Below, piece by piece: positions 1-11,697 of a stretch of DNA of 64,000 nt; positions within the stretch are counted from its first letter, which is position 1, and every line of letters starts with the position of its first letter. The position numbers and the translations under genes were made by a program. Source of the stretch: Odobenus rosmarus divergens (lineage: Eukaryota; Chordata; Mammalia; Carnivora; Odobenidae). The notes under the pieces are model-generated. The model ran no database searches. It was given only the letters and a program-made list of their open reading frames with translations, and was not told where the DNA came from. The DNA is taken from positions 2,073,801 through 2,137,800 of the forward strand of contig NW_004450380.1 in NCBI RefSeq assembly GCF_000321225.1. Direction: 5' to 3'.

Positions 1-130
1 GGACTCTCCTCCTTCCCATGCTCATGACCTTAGCTGGGGAGCAGCCTGTGTGTTACGTGTATATCCCACTAACTAATGGAACTGGTAAGGAGATTTTCAT
101 TCGAAGTTACGTCAAGAATGTGGCCTATAG

Positions 131-505
131 TTGAAACTAAATGTGGAAATGTTAATGCTAAATCAAAATGACATGCTTGAGTATCACTGACATTTTTATG
201 CTGCTAAGACAGATGAGTGATCACATTGACCAGTGACCAGTTTGTGGATGCCATAAACCATAAATGACAAGGAAGTGGGCTAGTTGGCCTTCCAAAGGTC
301 AGGACAAAACCAAAGCCAGCAGATTTGCTCAGCAAATTTGGGCCAGATACTGAAACCAAAGCCCAACTTGTGTGCACCTCTGACCTTTTGACATGGAAAT
401 CCCATTTGGAGGCTTCTGTTCTAACCATAGGTGACAAATATTGATTCTGTCCAGCATCCATTCCTGTGGGGACAGCACCCCTTCCCTTGGTGAGTTTTTC
501 CTCCT
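131..505 (+). repeat. Left arm of a ~370-bp inverted duplication
   Basis: The reverse complement of this stretch matches 2650-3018. From about 150 to 260 I count one mismatch in roughly 108 bases; over the whole arm identity is about 95% with a few small indels, such as about 11 extra bases here near 320-340. The arms are separated by about 2.1 kb that does not look duplicated. No coding gene is recognised; open frames in the arms are by-products of the duplication. It could be a local inverted duplication or two opposite insertions of one young repeat family. Confidence 0.85.
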
Positions 506-1309
506 CCTTTTCAACCGTGTGGTTCTGTGAAATCTGCCAATCACAGTGGCCACCCCCTAGACACAGTGGTTGGTCCAAAGTGGGTGTCCACACACACCCC
601 AGGCCAGGGAATCAGAGCCCTTTCCAGGGATTGTGCTATACTGGGGTGAAGATCAAGTATTTTCTTTCCTCTGGAGTTTATAATGTGGGATGACTTCCAC
701 CCAGAGCTACCTCACGGCATATCCCTGACTCATGCAGGAAGATTATATAACATAGGAGGAAATGAGACAAAGCCCAGAAAGAAATGGACCGGACAGAGAG
801 AGCTTGCCTTGTTTGAGCCCTTGGGACCATCTTATGTCCCTGGGGCAGCTCCTTTTCCGTCCACTATATAAGCAAATGCTTTCCTCTTTTTTTTTTTTCT
901 TTTGCTTCAGCTACTTTGAGTTGGGCTTCTGTCACTTGCCACAGAGGTTCTCATTAATATCCTAAGGACATTATCAGAGATGCATACCAAGAATGTTCAT
1001 GGTCACGATATGCATAATTTTAAAGAAAAGACCTCACAAGGGTAATGGTTCAACCAAGTATGGTTTATCTGTTGACAGAATGTTACGTCATCCTTAAAAA
1101 TTGTTTTTTAAAAATATTCAATGATATGGAAATGCTTATGCTGTGAAATAAAAAGAAGGTGTAAAACTAAAATAAATACTATGATTCTAACTTACGTGTA
1201 TGTATGCACACACAAACACACACATCTGTGAAAGTGGAATATTTCTGGTGATTGGCATTATATTTTCATGCTTTTGTGTCTTGTCATAATATTTTGTTAT
1301 TTTTTCCAG

Positions 1310-1750
1310 TTTTACAGAGCAAGAATTGACATGCATCACTCTGTAAGTTTAAGCGTCCGGCATGATGGTTTGATTTACATGTACCGTGGAACAGTGATCA
1401 CAACAGGTCCAGCTAACATCCATCACCTCAGGTAGATACAATACCACGAAAAAATGTTTTCCCTGTGATAAGAACTCTTAGGACCCACTCTCTTCACAAC
1501 TTCCCTACATCCGACACCACGGTGTCAGCAACAGTCACTGTGTTGTATTGGACATGCTGGTGTTTATTGATCTTGTACCTGGAAGATTGCGCATTCTGCC
1601 CCCCTTCCTCCCCATCCCCTACGCCCTCCCCCAGTAACCTTGCTTCTGATCTCTTTCCCTATGACTTTGATGTTTCGCTTTTTTTTCCTTTTCAGATACC
1701 ACATATAAGTGAGATCAAGCGGTATTTGTCTTTTGTCATAATTTTTATTT
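1310..1750 (-). mobile_element. L1 3'-end fragment (minus orientation)
   Basis: Read on the minus strand, the part near 1695-1735 carries the familiar L1 3' stretch ending in TCTCACTTATATGTGG, preceded (on plus) by pyrimidine-rich L1 3'-UTR-like sequence. It is 5'-truncated and carries no intact ORF. The subfamily cannot be named by eye. Confidence 0.6.
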
Positions 1751-1890
1751 ATTTTTTGAAGATTTTATTTATTTATTTGTCAGAGAGAAAGAACACCAGC
1801 AGGGGGAGTGGGAGGCAGAGGGAGAATCAGGCTCCCTGCGGGGCAAGGAGCCCAATGTGGAACTCGATCCCAGGACCCTGGGATCATTTC
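1751..1890 (-). mobile_element. CAN/SINEC SINE, truncated
   Basis: It starts with the reversed tail GATTTTATTTATTTATTTG, followed by the A/G-rich middle and GATCCCAGGACCCTGGGATCAT. The tRNA-like promoter end is missing. Flanks GTCATAATTTTTA and GTCATGATTTTTA look like a target-site duplication. Confidence 0.85.
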
Positions 1891-2649
1891 GTCATGATTT
1901 TTAAATGTTAGTATATATTTTCTTTACAACGAATTTAAAAATAAACAGGTTGTTTTTTCAAAACAGCAATAAATGCTTTCAGCTCATCTTCACATTCGCC
2001 AGCATGTATTTTATCTTTGAACCCTAAAAGGAGGTGTATGTGACTTCACATCATCTGAGTCAGCTAGGTAGAAACCATAGCTACTTCTATGATCCGTGCA
2101 ATTTCTAAGGCATTACTGATTCAATAACAATCCGTCCAAGTGGGGAAAACATGGCGAAACTTATACCATTTGCCTGTGGTATATCCACACCAAGAGATGG
2201 CAGCTGAGGAAGCAAGTCTGAAGCTAGGGGTCTTGTGTCTTTTGATGGCCAGTTACAAAGTCGGATTTCATCTGGAGGTAGCAAAGGCCAGAGCCCTTGA
2301 GGGCATGACAGCCTTAGAGACAAACTGTGACGATCTGCCCCTCCACCCTCCACACAAATGAGCAAGACGTGATGACTTGTCCGTCCTCAGTGGCCTCCTC
2401 TGGCGTGCCCTGTCCCTGTCTGCTCCTGGGCATTCCCACATCCAGCCCCTTCCCCTGAAGGGCCTTCCCTTTTTCCCTGTCATCCGAGCCCACTGCCCTC
2501 AGGAGCTTTCCCTACATCCTGCCCACACAGCTCCTCCCTCCCATGACAGCGATCTCTGACAGCCTGTGGGGGACACTGTGTCCCCTTGAAATTCAACTCT
2601 TTGTCCCAGCTGCTCGAGTGCTGTGGGGCTCTGCCACAAAGAGCCTCCT
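1891..2649. other. Spacer of the inverted duplication, no gene seen
   Basis: AT-rich then GC-richer sequence between the L1/SINE block and the right arm. The open frames of 60-86 codons on both strands have no recognisable family, codon bias or splice context. I see nothing supportable here. Confidence 0.5.
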
Positions 2650-3018
2650 AGTCCAAGGTGAAACCTTCCCAAGGGAAGGGGTGCTGTCCCCACAAGGATG
2701 GATGCTGGACAGAATCAACATTTGTCACCTACGGTTAGAACAGAACTCTCTCCAAATGGATTTCCATGTCAAAAGTTCAGAGGTGCACACAAGTTGGGCT
2801 TTGGTTTCAGTATCTGGCCCAAATCTGCTCACTGGCTTTGGTTTTGTCCTGACCTTTGGAAGGCCAACTAGCCCACTTCCTTGTCATTTATGTTTATGGC
2901 ATCCACAAACTGGTCACTGGTCAATGTGATCACTCATCTGTCTTAGCAGCATAAAAATGTCAGTGATACTCAAGCATGTCATTCTGATTTAGCATTAACA
3001 TTTCTACGTCCACTTTCA
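2650..3018 (-). repeat. Right arm of the ~370-bp inverted duplication
   Basis: Partner of 131-505 in opposite orientation. The most similar block is 2880-3008. Similarity fades at about 2650 and just past 3018. The arms could pair as a very long hairpin stem in single-stranded DNA or in a read-through transcript. Confidence 0.85.
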
Positions 3019-3639
3019 AAAATTCGCTCCTTTTCTGGGGTCACCCACATTCACTGCTGATACATGGCAGAGTACAATGATCTAGTCATCTCGGCCCGAA
3101 TCAAGACCTCTCTGAAGGTGGTGGCCCTTCTAGTTCCAGAATCCCCCCAGGGTTGGCCAGGGCTGTCATTGAGTCTGCCTCCCAGCTTGACTTCTTCCTC
3201 TGCCCCATCCTGCTTCCGACCCCTCCCTTCCACAGATGCGGATCCCAAGGGCAATCCTTAATGAATACTCTGCACATCAAAGGCTGACTCAGAGTCGGCT
3301 TTCTGTGGAATATAACCTGCAACGTAGCCCTTGTGACCCGAAGTCATTTTGGTCCTGGACCCTAAATTGCCTTGTGTACTTTGTTTTCACAAGGGTATGC
3401 TTATCTCTGCAGGTAGACTGGAAGCTTCTTGAGAGCAGAAGCTGCTGTTCCATTTCTTCAGCGTCCATACCACACTTCCCCCACCCTCTGTCCCAACACT
3501 CTGCTCTGAATTACGCTCAAGGATTTAGTATTACAAAAGCAAACATGCAAAGGGCCTTAGAAATTTTGTATCTACATTATTTGAAAATGACAATGGGGAA
3601 AATACGGACACTTGTCTCAAATGCTCAGGCTGATATAAC

Positions 3640-3912
3640 GAAATACCACACAGACTGGGTGGCTTAAACAATAGAAATTTATTTCTTACAGGCTGAGAAG
3701 TCGAAGAGCGAGGTGCCACCTGATCCAGGTCCTGGTGGGAAAAAGAGAGAGGGATCTTGGGGCTCTTCCTCTTTTTACAAGGACATTAGTTTCATCATAA
3801 GAGTCCCATCCTCATGACCTAATCTAAAAATTACCCCCCAAAGGTGCCATCACTGGGGATTAGGGCTTCGACATATGAATTGTGGGGGGAGACACAAACA
3901 CTCAGTTCACAA
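3640..3912 (-). mobile_element. MaLR-type LTR (MST/MLT1-like), solo
   Basis: On the minus strand it starts like TGTTGTGAACTGAGTGTTTG, runs through a CATATG-containing block and a tract of reversed GACCTAAT, then ends with AATAAATTTCTATTG and AAGCCACCCAGTCTG. This is the start, poly(A) region and end order of mammalian MaLR LTRs. It is decayed and I see no internal viral sequence beside it. Confidence 0.7.
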
Positions 3913-4589
3913 CAATTCTTTTTCTGAAAAGAATTACGTATCGCAATGAAGGTCAAGCATCCGCCTTCCTGTTACGTGTTAAAGCCAAATGCAAAGTGGA
4001 AAAAAATATCGCCTCTTATCATGGTTCCTGTTTCATTGGTCTTCTTGTACAACATCAGTCTTTTCACCCCTTTAACCCCCATTACGCCCTTTGGGCTGTT
4101 TTAAGTTGCATGATGTATTTATTTAAAATTCGCTGAAATATCAATCCTTGGAATTCACCAACGTAAGAAACACGCGTAGATGTGCTATGGCGACACCTGG
4201 TGGTAAGATGTGCAATAACATCATGGGTCTCCTACAATGCCGGATTCCTGGTTTAGCCCTGAAGAAAATTAATTAAAAAGGAAAATTTAAGAACCACTTC
4301 ATAGTTAGCCACAAGGAGAAGAGGTGTATGTGTGCACATGCACACATGTGTATACCTTCTTGTGTTTGGAGGATAGAAACGACCCATGACACCACCAACA
4401 AAACTGAGAGCAGAATCAAGAATGTGTCGTTCACCCAGCTCCTTAGCTCTTCTGACCTCCTACAAGACACTCGGCCACTTTGGGCCTCACTTTCTCATCT
4501 AGAAGATAGGAAAAATTAATAATCCCTACTGAATTCTCTGAACAGTGTAAGTGAAAAGTGTTTTGTGAATTGTATGAATATTATGTTAT

Positions 4590-4626
4590 ACATATGTGTA
4601 CATATATACATATGTATATACATATA
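4590..4626. repeat. TA/CATATG-rich simple repeat
   Basis: Alternating TACATATG-like units, self-complementary and prone to cruciform or slippage. No function is inferred. Confidence 0.7.
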
Positions 4627-4648
4627 GAATTAAGAATAAACAACAGTT

Positions 4649-4830
4649 GGGGCGCCTGTGTGGCTCAGTCGGTTAAGCATCTGCCTTCAGCTCAGGTCAT
4701 GATCCCAGATTCCTGGGATCGAGTCCCGCATCCGGCTTCCTGCTCAGCAGGGGAGAGTCTGCTTCTCCCTCTCCCTCTGTGTGCTCTCTCTGTCTCTCTC
4801 AAGTAAATAAATAAAATCTTAAAAAAAGAA
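4649..4830 (+). mobile_element. CAN/SINEC SINE
   Basis: Full-length type: GGGGCGCCTGTGTGGCTCAG head, CT-rich middle, AAATAAATAAAATCTT tail with poly(A). Confidence 0.95.
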
Positions 4831-4968
4831 TAAAAGAGAGTTAAAAGAGAGTGAGTATAATTTGTAACGGCCACATGCTCTGACAATTTTTTGTTTTAAA
4901 TAGGACAAGAACAAGGTGAGGGAGCATTCAAAAAAGGGTTTTTTTTAAACTGTTTTGAGTAACCATAT

Positions 4969-5147
4969 TTTTTAAAGATTTTATTTATTTATTTGAGGAG
5001 GGGAGAGAGAGAGAGAGCATGAGGGGGAGCGGGCAGAGGGAGAAGCAGACTCACCGCTGAGCAGGGAGCCCAACACAGGACTTGATCCCAGGACTCTGGG
5101 ATCATAACCTGAGTTGAAGGCAGATGCTTAACAGACTGGTGCCCCTG
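4969..5147 (-). mobile_element. CAN/SINEC SINE with clear TSD
   Basis: Reversed tail, A/G-rich middle and GGTGCCCC head. It is flanked by GTTTTGAGTAACCATAT (left) and GTTTTGAGTAATCATAT (right), a good target-site duplication. Confidence 0.95.
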
Positions 5148-5469
5148 GTTTTGAGTAATCATATTGGCAGTGGTGATATTACTCTTATTGTTTTAAGACT
5201 GTTGTGTGAATATTAAGGATAAAGCAAATGGGTAAGTATGGGATATTCTATTATCCATTTATGTTTTTGAGAATCATCTACTCAATTTTGAAAGAAGGCT
5301 ATACAGCTGTAAGATAGAAAGGTTAAGCAAAAGCCTTGTAGTTCTGAATTTGAAGCATCAGTATGAACACAAGGGCTATTTATGTTTATTATATTATATT
5401 ATTATATATAACCTCCACTGAAAAGGCTCAGAAAGGAAACAGTAACCAACACAGTAGCAATGAGCATCT

Positions 5470-6660
5470 TTAGTACTGATTATTATTTTGAAATGCCATT
5501 TCCCACTAACAGAAACCAAGGTTTCTTGAAGAAATGGCTGACTCCTGGTTTGGGGCAGGAAATGTATACATTGGCCCCATCATATCACCTAATCATATCA
5601 GACTGCAACAAAACTATGGTAGACCACTAGATGTTGTCAAAAGGATTCAGGAGCCAATTGTAAGAGGCATCCACTTGCCAAAGATGGGGCAATTTCTGCT
5701 TCACTAATTAAAGGCACTGAAGTTGTTTAAGTCCATAGGTTCATAGTTATATATTTTTTAAAAACTTGGGGCACTTGGCTGGTTCAGTCAATAGAGTGTG
5801 TGACTCTTGATCTTGGGGTTGTGAGTTCAAGCACCACGGCATAGAGCTTACTTTAAACAAACAAACAAAAACCTTAAATCATCACATTTGGAGGATGCGA
5901 GGGAACCAATATTTTCTTTTGAAAAACTGGTACATAATCTGAAAGAATGAAGCACTTTTCCTACCTTCCCTACATGAATCGTACCCCGTGGTACAATTGG
6001 TACCATCTACCAAATGGTAGATGAAGGGTAGCATTTCTTTACGAAAATATTACAACTAATTAATGAAAAAGAAGTGATGGAAATGGAATATTACCACTCT
6101 GCACTCCCAGTGAATTAATGGATTTAGGCATTAAGCACCGATGGTTGCTAACATAACAAAAGGGAATCAGCCAGTCTTGTGCCTCCTGATTCAAGATCAT
6201 GTCACCATCAGTGGTTTTGCCAAAGGGATGAACTTAAGTCTCCACCAAGCCTCAACTTGATCCAGCTGCCAAGTGGTAGGAAATCCAGAACATGCTGAAC
6301 TACACCCAGAGTATGTCATCGGCAACATCCAAACCGCAGGGCATTTCACCAGCCAAAGGACTGGGGTTTTTTTCAGCAGATAAACCGTAAGGCTGAGAAA
6401 GGGATCAAGGAGAAACCTGAAGATTTAGAGACTTAAAATCATATCAAAAATTTTAAGTGGACAACTGTAAAGTCCCAGGGTAGTCACCTGGGGGAAAGGA
6501 GGACAAGGTAACACAAGCACGTTATTATCTTACTGGTTACTTGGGGGAAAAAGGTATGATCAGGATGGGGCACATGGAGGGTCTTCTCAGTTTTCTTGAC
6601 CCGGGTAGTAGTTGCAAGGGTGTTATAATGATTCATGAATATATGCCTTATAATTAAATA
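5470..6660. repeat. Unclassified ancient interspersed repeat
   Basis: The segment near 5515-5570 resembles 21375-21455 (both carry TTCTTTGAAGAAA- or TTCTTGAAGAAA-like sequence followed by a GGTCTGGGGCAGG-like block). The following about 1 kb has the look of a decayed repeat. It is interrupted by a SINE at 5768-5875. I cannot name the family. No ORF of note. Confidence 0.4.
5768..5875 (+). mobile_element. Older, short tRNA-type SINE (CAN-related)
   Basis: GGGGCACTTGGCTGGTTCAG head, then CTTGATCTTGGGGTTGTGAG and an A/C-rich tail. It lacks the long CT-rich middle of the young copies and is more diverged, suggesting an older subfamily. Confidence 0.8.
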
Positions 6661-7344
6661 TCAATACACTAGGATGTCAATCTTAAATTCAATGTTAACA
6701 ATTCAATTTTGAATATTAAGTATTAAATTAAAAACTAACATACACCTTATGATTGATTAAGCGATATGTTTGTTTTGTGTGACTTTCTGCATCTGTGTTT
6801 TGTTTTCCAACAAAAAGCCCTAAAATCACATAAGGAAATTGGATGGCAGAAGTCTGTGGCATCTCCTCCAGCAACACAAGTACACAGAGGGTTTTGTAAC
6901 TTCGTCCGGTAGTTGGTAAGGTAGTGACAATTATGTGGGTTGGCCACTAGGGTGTGCTGTCTGCGCTTGCACTGGGAAAGAGGGATTTGGGTTTGGTTTG
7001 GTTTTTTGTTTTGTTTTTTTCAAGGTTTCTGTAATGCCACGTGAGGATTGGGATAAAGCAAGCCATTATTCATTGTCCTTTGATTACCATCTACATAAGT
7101 GAGTGTCAATACCGTCAAATTTCATTTGGAAAGTTAGATCCACCATGTAAATACAGTGTAGATACTGAAAATACTGTAGCTGTCTCCTCCTTTAGAGTAA
7201 GTTTTAATTTCTTTAATAAATCATTATAATAAACCCTCATGAGCCATCATAACAAAACATTAGGACCTCACCATATGGGGCAGGAAAGGTGAATGGTTTT
7301 CAGAGCCGTGTTGAATAAGAGATGAAAGGACACTGGTGGCAGGC
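6661..7344. other. AT-rich intergenic DNA, nothing recognised
   Basis: Short open frames only, no splice context, no named repeat that I can support. A T/G-rich tract lies near 6990-7020. Confidence 0.4.
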
Positions 7345-7356
7345 TCAGAAATTCTT

Positions 7357-7545
7357 TTTTTTTTTTAAGATTTTATTTATTTATTTGAGACAGAGAGAGA
7401 CAGAGGGAGCATGAGCAGGGGGAGGAGAGGAGCAGACTCCCCACTGAGCAGGGAGCCCGATGCGGGGCTCGATCCCAGGACCGTGGGATCATGACCTGAG
7501 AGTCGAAGGCAGACGCTTAACCCACTGAGCCACCCGGGCGCCCCT
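7357..7545 (-). mobile_element. CAN/SINEC SINE
   Basis: Reversed poly(T)-AAGATTTTATTTATTT tail through CACCCGGGCGCCCC head. Flanks CTCAGAAATTCT and ATCAGAAACTCT form an imperfect target-site duplication. Confidence 0.95.
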
Positions 7546-8137
7546 AGATCAGAAACTCTTGAGGGAATACTCAGATGCTCCATCAAACATGTCACCCAGC
7601 TCTGGGAGGACAGCGAATAACACGGCAGCCTTTGAGGGCCAATGAGGAATGAGAGACGGTCTTTGAAGGGCCAAGGCTTTAGAGCAAAGATGGGGCCAGT
7701 GGGACCGCTAATCCAAGAACCATCCCTCCTGTTGCACAGTGTGGGAAGGATGGCTGTTCATTGAATTTTATTGCTCTGAGCTCAGGCTAGGTTTGACGGG
7801 CCTGCATCTGAGGTGAGAAAGAGTGGCTCCCTTGTAGTAGCCACTTATCTTTTCTCAAACGGCATGAATACAGCCTCTTTCTCTCAATAAATCGTGGGCC
7901 TCAGGTGCTTTGTATCGCTAAGGAAATAGTTTATGAATTGTTCATAGGCCAAGAAAAAAAGATGCTTTGGGTTTTACAATTTTTCTACAAGGCTGCGCTA
8001 GATAATACAACAGTGAATCCTGGCCTTTAAGAACCTAATTGTTACCCTGTCATTTTGCCATACATCTCCAGCCATAGGTGTGATATAGGGTACGTGGGTG
8101 TGTATGTGTATACACTTGTTAGAATGCATTAGAAAAC
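7546..8137. other. Intergenic DNA, nothing recognised
   Basis: No open frame with recognisable family content and no clear repeat. Contains a TG-rich patch near 8090-8115. Confidence 0.4.
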
Positions 8138-8156
8138 TCATTCTGGTTAGTTTTTT

Positions 8157-8350
8157 ATTTTTAAGATTTATTTACTTATTTGAGAAAGAGAGAGCATGTG
8201 CGGGAGGGGCAGAGGGAGAGGGAGAGAGAGTCTCAAGCAAACTCCACTGAGCTTGGAGCCTGACATGGGGCTTGATCCCCCGACCCTGAGATCAGGACCT
8301 GAGCCGAAACCAAGAGTTGGCCACTTAGCCGACTGCACCACCCAAGCGCC
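8157..8350 (-). mobile_element. CAN/SINEC SINE with TSD
   Basis: Reversed SINE between CTCATTCTGGTTAGTTTTT and CTCATTCTGGTAAGTTTTT, a 19-bp target-site duplication with one mismatch. Confidence 0.95.
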
Positions 8351-8796
8351 CTCATTCTGGTAAGTTTTTGAGATTTGACAGCTTAGTTCATCAGAGACAC
8401 ATCCTTCCCGTCGTGAGGACACTACCTCAGGGGTGGAGAGGTGGGATGCTGACGGAGGGAGGGGAAAGGAAAGAGGAGGGGATGGGCTGCAAGACCATGT
8501 TTGGAGCATCACTGCTGAGGAATCCTTGCTCCGCGGACACCAAGGCTTGTCCCTACTCCCTGGTGCCGTGTAGGGACGCCATGCCTCAACCCAGAGCCAA
8601 AATCCAGCCTCTCTCACTTGAGGACATTCCCAGGAGCCTCAGGCATACACTGTGCTCTGGGCTTGGCCCTGCTTTGGGTACCCACGGTGTCCCAACCCCT
8701 CGGCTTCCTCCTGGCCTTCCTGGCTCGTGCCCCGATGCCCCCTCCTGCACCTGGAATGCCTCCTCAGGAGCCCCTCCTCTGACGCATTTGCCGTGG

Positions 8797-8935
8797 TTAA
8801 GAAACGCAGAGAACCAAGTTAGAGTCCCAGCTGAGCCACTTCTGTGTGACCTTGGGCAAATCATCTAACCTCTCCAAGGCTCGGTTTTCCTTTTCCATTA
8901 AATAAGGAAGGTAAGGATAATAATATTGATGTCAT
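8797..8935 (+). mobile_element. MIR-like SINE
   Basis: Contains the MIR core order: GAGCCACTTCTGTGTGACCT, TTGGGCAAATCATCTAACCT, CTCGGTTTTCC, then a TAATAAT-type end. An ancient mammalian SINE. Confidence 0.75.
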
Positions 8936-9260
8936 ATTGATTTTTTTTTAGAAAGCAAACATTCTCCTGGAACCAACACCCAAATCAAGAAATAGAGCGG
9001 CCAACGCCCAGCACTGCTGTCCCCACCAACCTGGCGCCTGACCTGTAGACCATAGATCCATTTTGTCTGCTTTTGAACTTTACACAAACGGTCACCTACA
9101 GTGTCTATGCTTTTATGTCTGCCTTTTTCCACTCAACCTTCTATTTCTGAGATTCACCCATGTCGTATTCTTTCCTTCTCATTCTACTGCCGATGAGCAC
9201 TTGGGCTGGTTCCAGTTTGGGCCGTTACCAAGAAAGCTGCTAGAACATGCCAGATGTAGT
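8936..9260 (-). mobile_element. Old L1 3'-end fragment (minus orientation)
   Basis: On plus it reads GATGAGCACTTGGGCTGGTT and AAGAAAGCTGCTAGAACAT, the reverse of the conserved L1 3' end (AGCAGCTTT, CCAAATGTCCATC). Heavily diverged. Confidence 0.55.
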
Positions 9261-9394
9261 CTTAAGACGTAGAAAATAAACACACTAACCCTCTCCTGAA
9301 GTGGGGCAGAACAAATTCTAGACTGAAGTATCACACATGTTAATGGGGTCATTACTGACCAGGTAACATGGCAGAATAGAAAAAAAATACAGGG

Positions 9395-9520
9395 TTTTAG
9401 ACAAGACACACTTGTGATTAAATTCTGGACTTTTCACTTCCTAACAGTGTGACTTTGGACAGTTACTTGACCTCTCTGAGAATCAGTTTCTTCATCTGAA
9501 AAGTAGTAATAAAAATATCT
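9395..9520 (+). mobile_element. MIR-like SINE
   Basis: GTGTGACTTTGGACAGTTAC, TTGACCTCTCTGAGAATCAG and TTTCTTCATCTGAAAAG follow the MIR core. The young SINE at 9527 lies just after it. Confidence 0.75.
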
Positions 9521-9526
9521 CCATCA

Positions 9527-9720
9527 GGATGCCTGGGTGGCTCAGTTGGTTAAGCGTCTGCCTTCAGCTCAGGTCATGATCTCAGGGTCCTGGGATCGGC
9601 CCCCACATTGGGCTCCCTGCTCAGTGGGGAGTCTGCTTCTCCCTCTCCCTGCTCCTCCCCCTGTTTGTGCTTTCTCCCTCTCTCTGACAAATAAATAAAA
9701 TCTTTAAAATTAAAAAAAAA
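9527..9720 (+). mobile_element. CAN/SINEC SINE
   Basis: AGGATGCCTGGGTGGCTCAG head through AAATAAATAAAATCTT and an A-rich end. Confidence 0.95.
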
Positions 9721-10140
9721 GATACAGGATCCAACTTGATGAGGCCAAAAATGGGACAATTTGAATGCCAAAAAGACTAATGATTCAGGGGATTAAAAAC
9801 AACAAAATTATAAAAATCCAAGCATTCGTGACAGTGATCATCCTCCCCCCACTCGACTCCCACCACCACCAGAAAAAGCCTGCATTGCTTGTCTTTGAGG
9901 TTATTAAAATACCAACACACTTTCCTGAAAGTTGGTAAATGAAGGAAGGGTCAAGCACTTATCCTGCCTTCCTATTCAGCTTGTATTTCAAGGTAACCAA
10001 ACAGGTGATGAAAGGAAGGTCTTCTTTGAGAATAAGTCCAGTTAATAAATCCAGAAGCAATGATAGCCACTAATTAAATAATGGGTCTAGGCCACAATCA
10101 TCAATAGCTACTAAAACCATCAGCTGAAGGGAACTTTAAT

Positions 10141-10334
10141 TTTTTTTAAAAGATTTTTATTTATTTGACAGAGAGAGACACAGCTAGAGAGGGAACACAA
10201 GCAGGGGGAGTGGGAGAGGGAGAAGCAGGCTTCCCGCGGAGCAGAGAGCCCAGTGCAGGGCTCGATCCCAGGACCCTGGGATCATGACCTGAGCCAAAGG
10301 CAGACGTTTAACAACTGAGCCACCCAGGCGCCCA
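10141..10334 (-). mobile_element. CAN/SINEC SINE
   Basis: Reversed tail with GACAGAGAGAGACACAGC middle and CCACCCAGGCGCCC head. It abuts a second, partial minus-strand SINE on its right. Confidence 0.95.
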
Positions 10335-10440
10335 ATTTTTTTTTTTTTAAGAGAGAGGTGGGGGGAGAGGCAGAGGGAGAGAGAGACTCTTGAGCAGGCT
10401 CCACACCCAGTGCAGAGCCCAGTGCAGGGCTCCATCCCAT
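10335..10440 (-). mobile_element. Partial CAN/SINEC SINE, tandem with the previous one
   Basis: A T-run then GAGAGAGGTGGGGGGAGAGGC and CAGTGCAGGGCTCCATCCCA; it stops before the promoter head. Either truncated at insertion or interrupted by the neighbouring copy. Confidence 0.8.
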
Positions 10441-10651
10441 GATGGTCAGTCTAACCCTTAATGGGACTTTAAATATTCAGGTGACAGATACAGAAACCAA
10501 AAAAGCTATGGGACATATTAATTTCATCCAAGAGAGAGGCAGAATGGGTCCACAGAGTAAGCTTAACAATTAAAATTTCTTTTAATTATTAAAATTAGTA
10601 AATTAAATTTACTAAAATTATTAAATATTATACTTACCTACTAAATCCAGC

Positions 10652-10867
10652 TTCTTTTCTTTCTTTCTTTCTTTTGAGAGAGAGCGCTTGCATGTGTGAG
10701 CAGTGGGGGGTGGGGAGGGACAGAGGGAGGGGGAGACAGAGAATCTTAAGCAGGCTTCACACCCAGTGCAGAGCCCGCCTTGGGGCTTGATCTTATGACC
10801 CTGAGATCATGACCTGAACTGAAATCAAGAATTGGAGGCTTAACCTACTGGGCCACCCAGGCATCCC
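10652..10867 (-). mobile_element. CAN/SINEC SINE with CTTT-repeat tail
   Basis: A reversed tail grown into a (TTTC)n microsatellite, A/G-rich middle and CCACCCAGGCATCCCC head. Confidence 0.9.
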
Positions 10868-10974
10868 CTAAATCCAGCTTTTTCAATAAACTACAGAAAA
10901 TACTTGTAAAACCTTGGCAATAACTAGAGAGCTGGGGATCCACCCTGGCTGAGACTAGAGAGCCAGGAGCCAGG

Positions 10975-11300
10975 AGGTGAGGGACTCCTGAACCTTGTCA
11001 AGGATTTTGGTCTTTATCTTAAAAACAGTAAGAGTCACTGAAAGGCTGTGATGTGGTGGATTACAGGGTAGGATTTTAAATGTCATGGCTGCACATGGGG
11101 TGGGGTGGGGCTGGGGCTGGAGTGGAAGCCAGAAAACCAGTTAGGAAACTACAAGAATCTGGGAATCCAGCCAGAATATGATAGTAACTCTGCTGGCGAT
11201 CAGGAAGGTCAGGGAGGAAGCAAGTAGATATTAGATTTATGGGATGATGGGCTACAGGGTAGGGATGGGAGGAAATAAGGGGGAGAGGGGAAAGAGAGTT
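10975..11300. repeat. Ancient repeat, G-rich family seen also at 17.7 and 32.4 kb
   Basis: Contains the loose pattern 'loss of ... GATTTTGGTCTTTATCTTAAAA, AGTCACTGAAAGG, CCAGTTAGGAAACTACAAGA, GTCAGGGAGGAAG'. The same order of phrases occurs near 18370-18620 and 32630-32880. I cannot name the family. Confidence 0.45.
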
Positions 11301-11697
11301 CCTGGGTTTCTGGACTGAGGACCTGCGTGGGTGTGGTGCCTCTTAATGAGGGAGATCACCACAGAGAGGAGAGAAAGATGGTGAGCTTAGTTCCAAAAGC
11401 CGTGCTGCTGAAGTCCGAGGGAGAGATTGGGGGGAGTTGTCAGGCAAGGAGCTGGAGACAGCCTGAAACTCAGAGGAAAGGAGGGTCCGCCCCGGGGAGC
11501 ACATGCTGAGTGCAGCCTGGCGAGTGCCCAGCTTGCTGGGCAGTGTGTGACATGGCATCAGTACCAGGGAGAAGACCCAAGGAAAGCGAGGGGATGGGGT
11601 TGGGGGGGAAGGCCAACAAAGAAAATCTCAAAGTGGAGGCCAGAGAGCAACCAAGAAGAGTAAGAAAGCATAGTATCATCAAGGTTTAGGGAGGACA

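Noticed and set aside
204..593. 129-codon minus frame at the left edge and its look-alike at 2543-2929
   Set aside because: Their resemblance comes from the inverted duplication; neither has coding features of its own.
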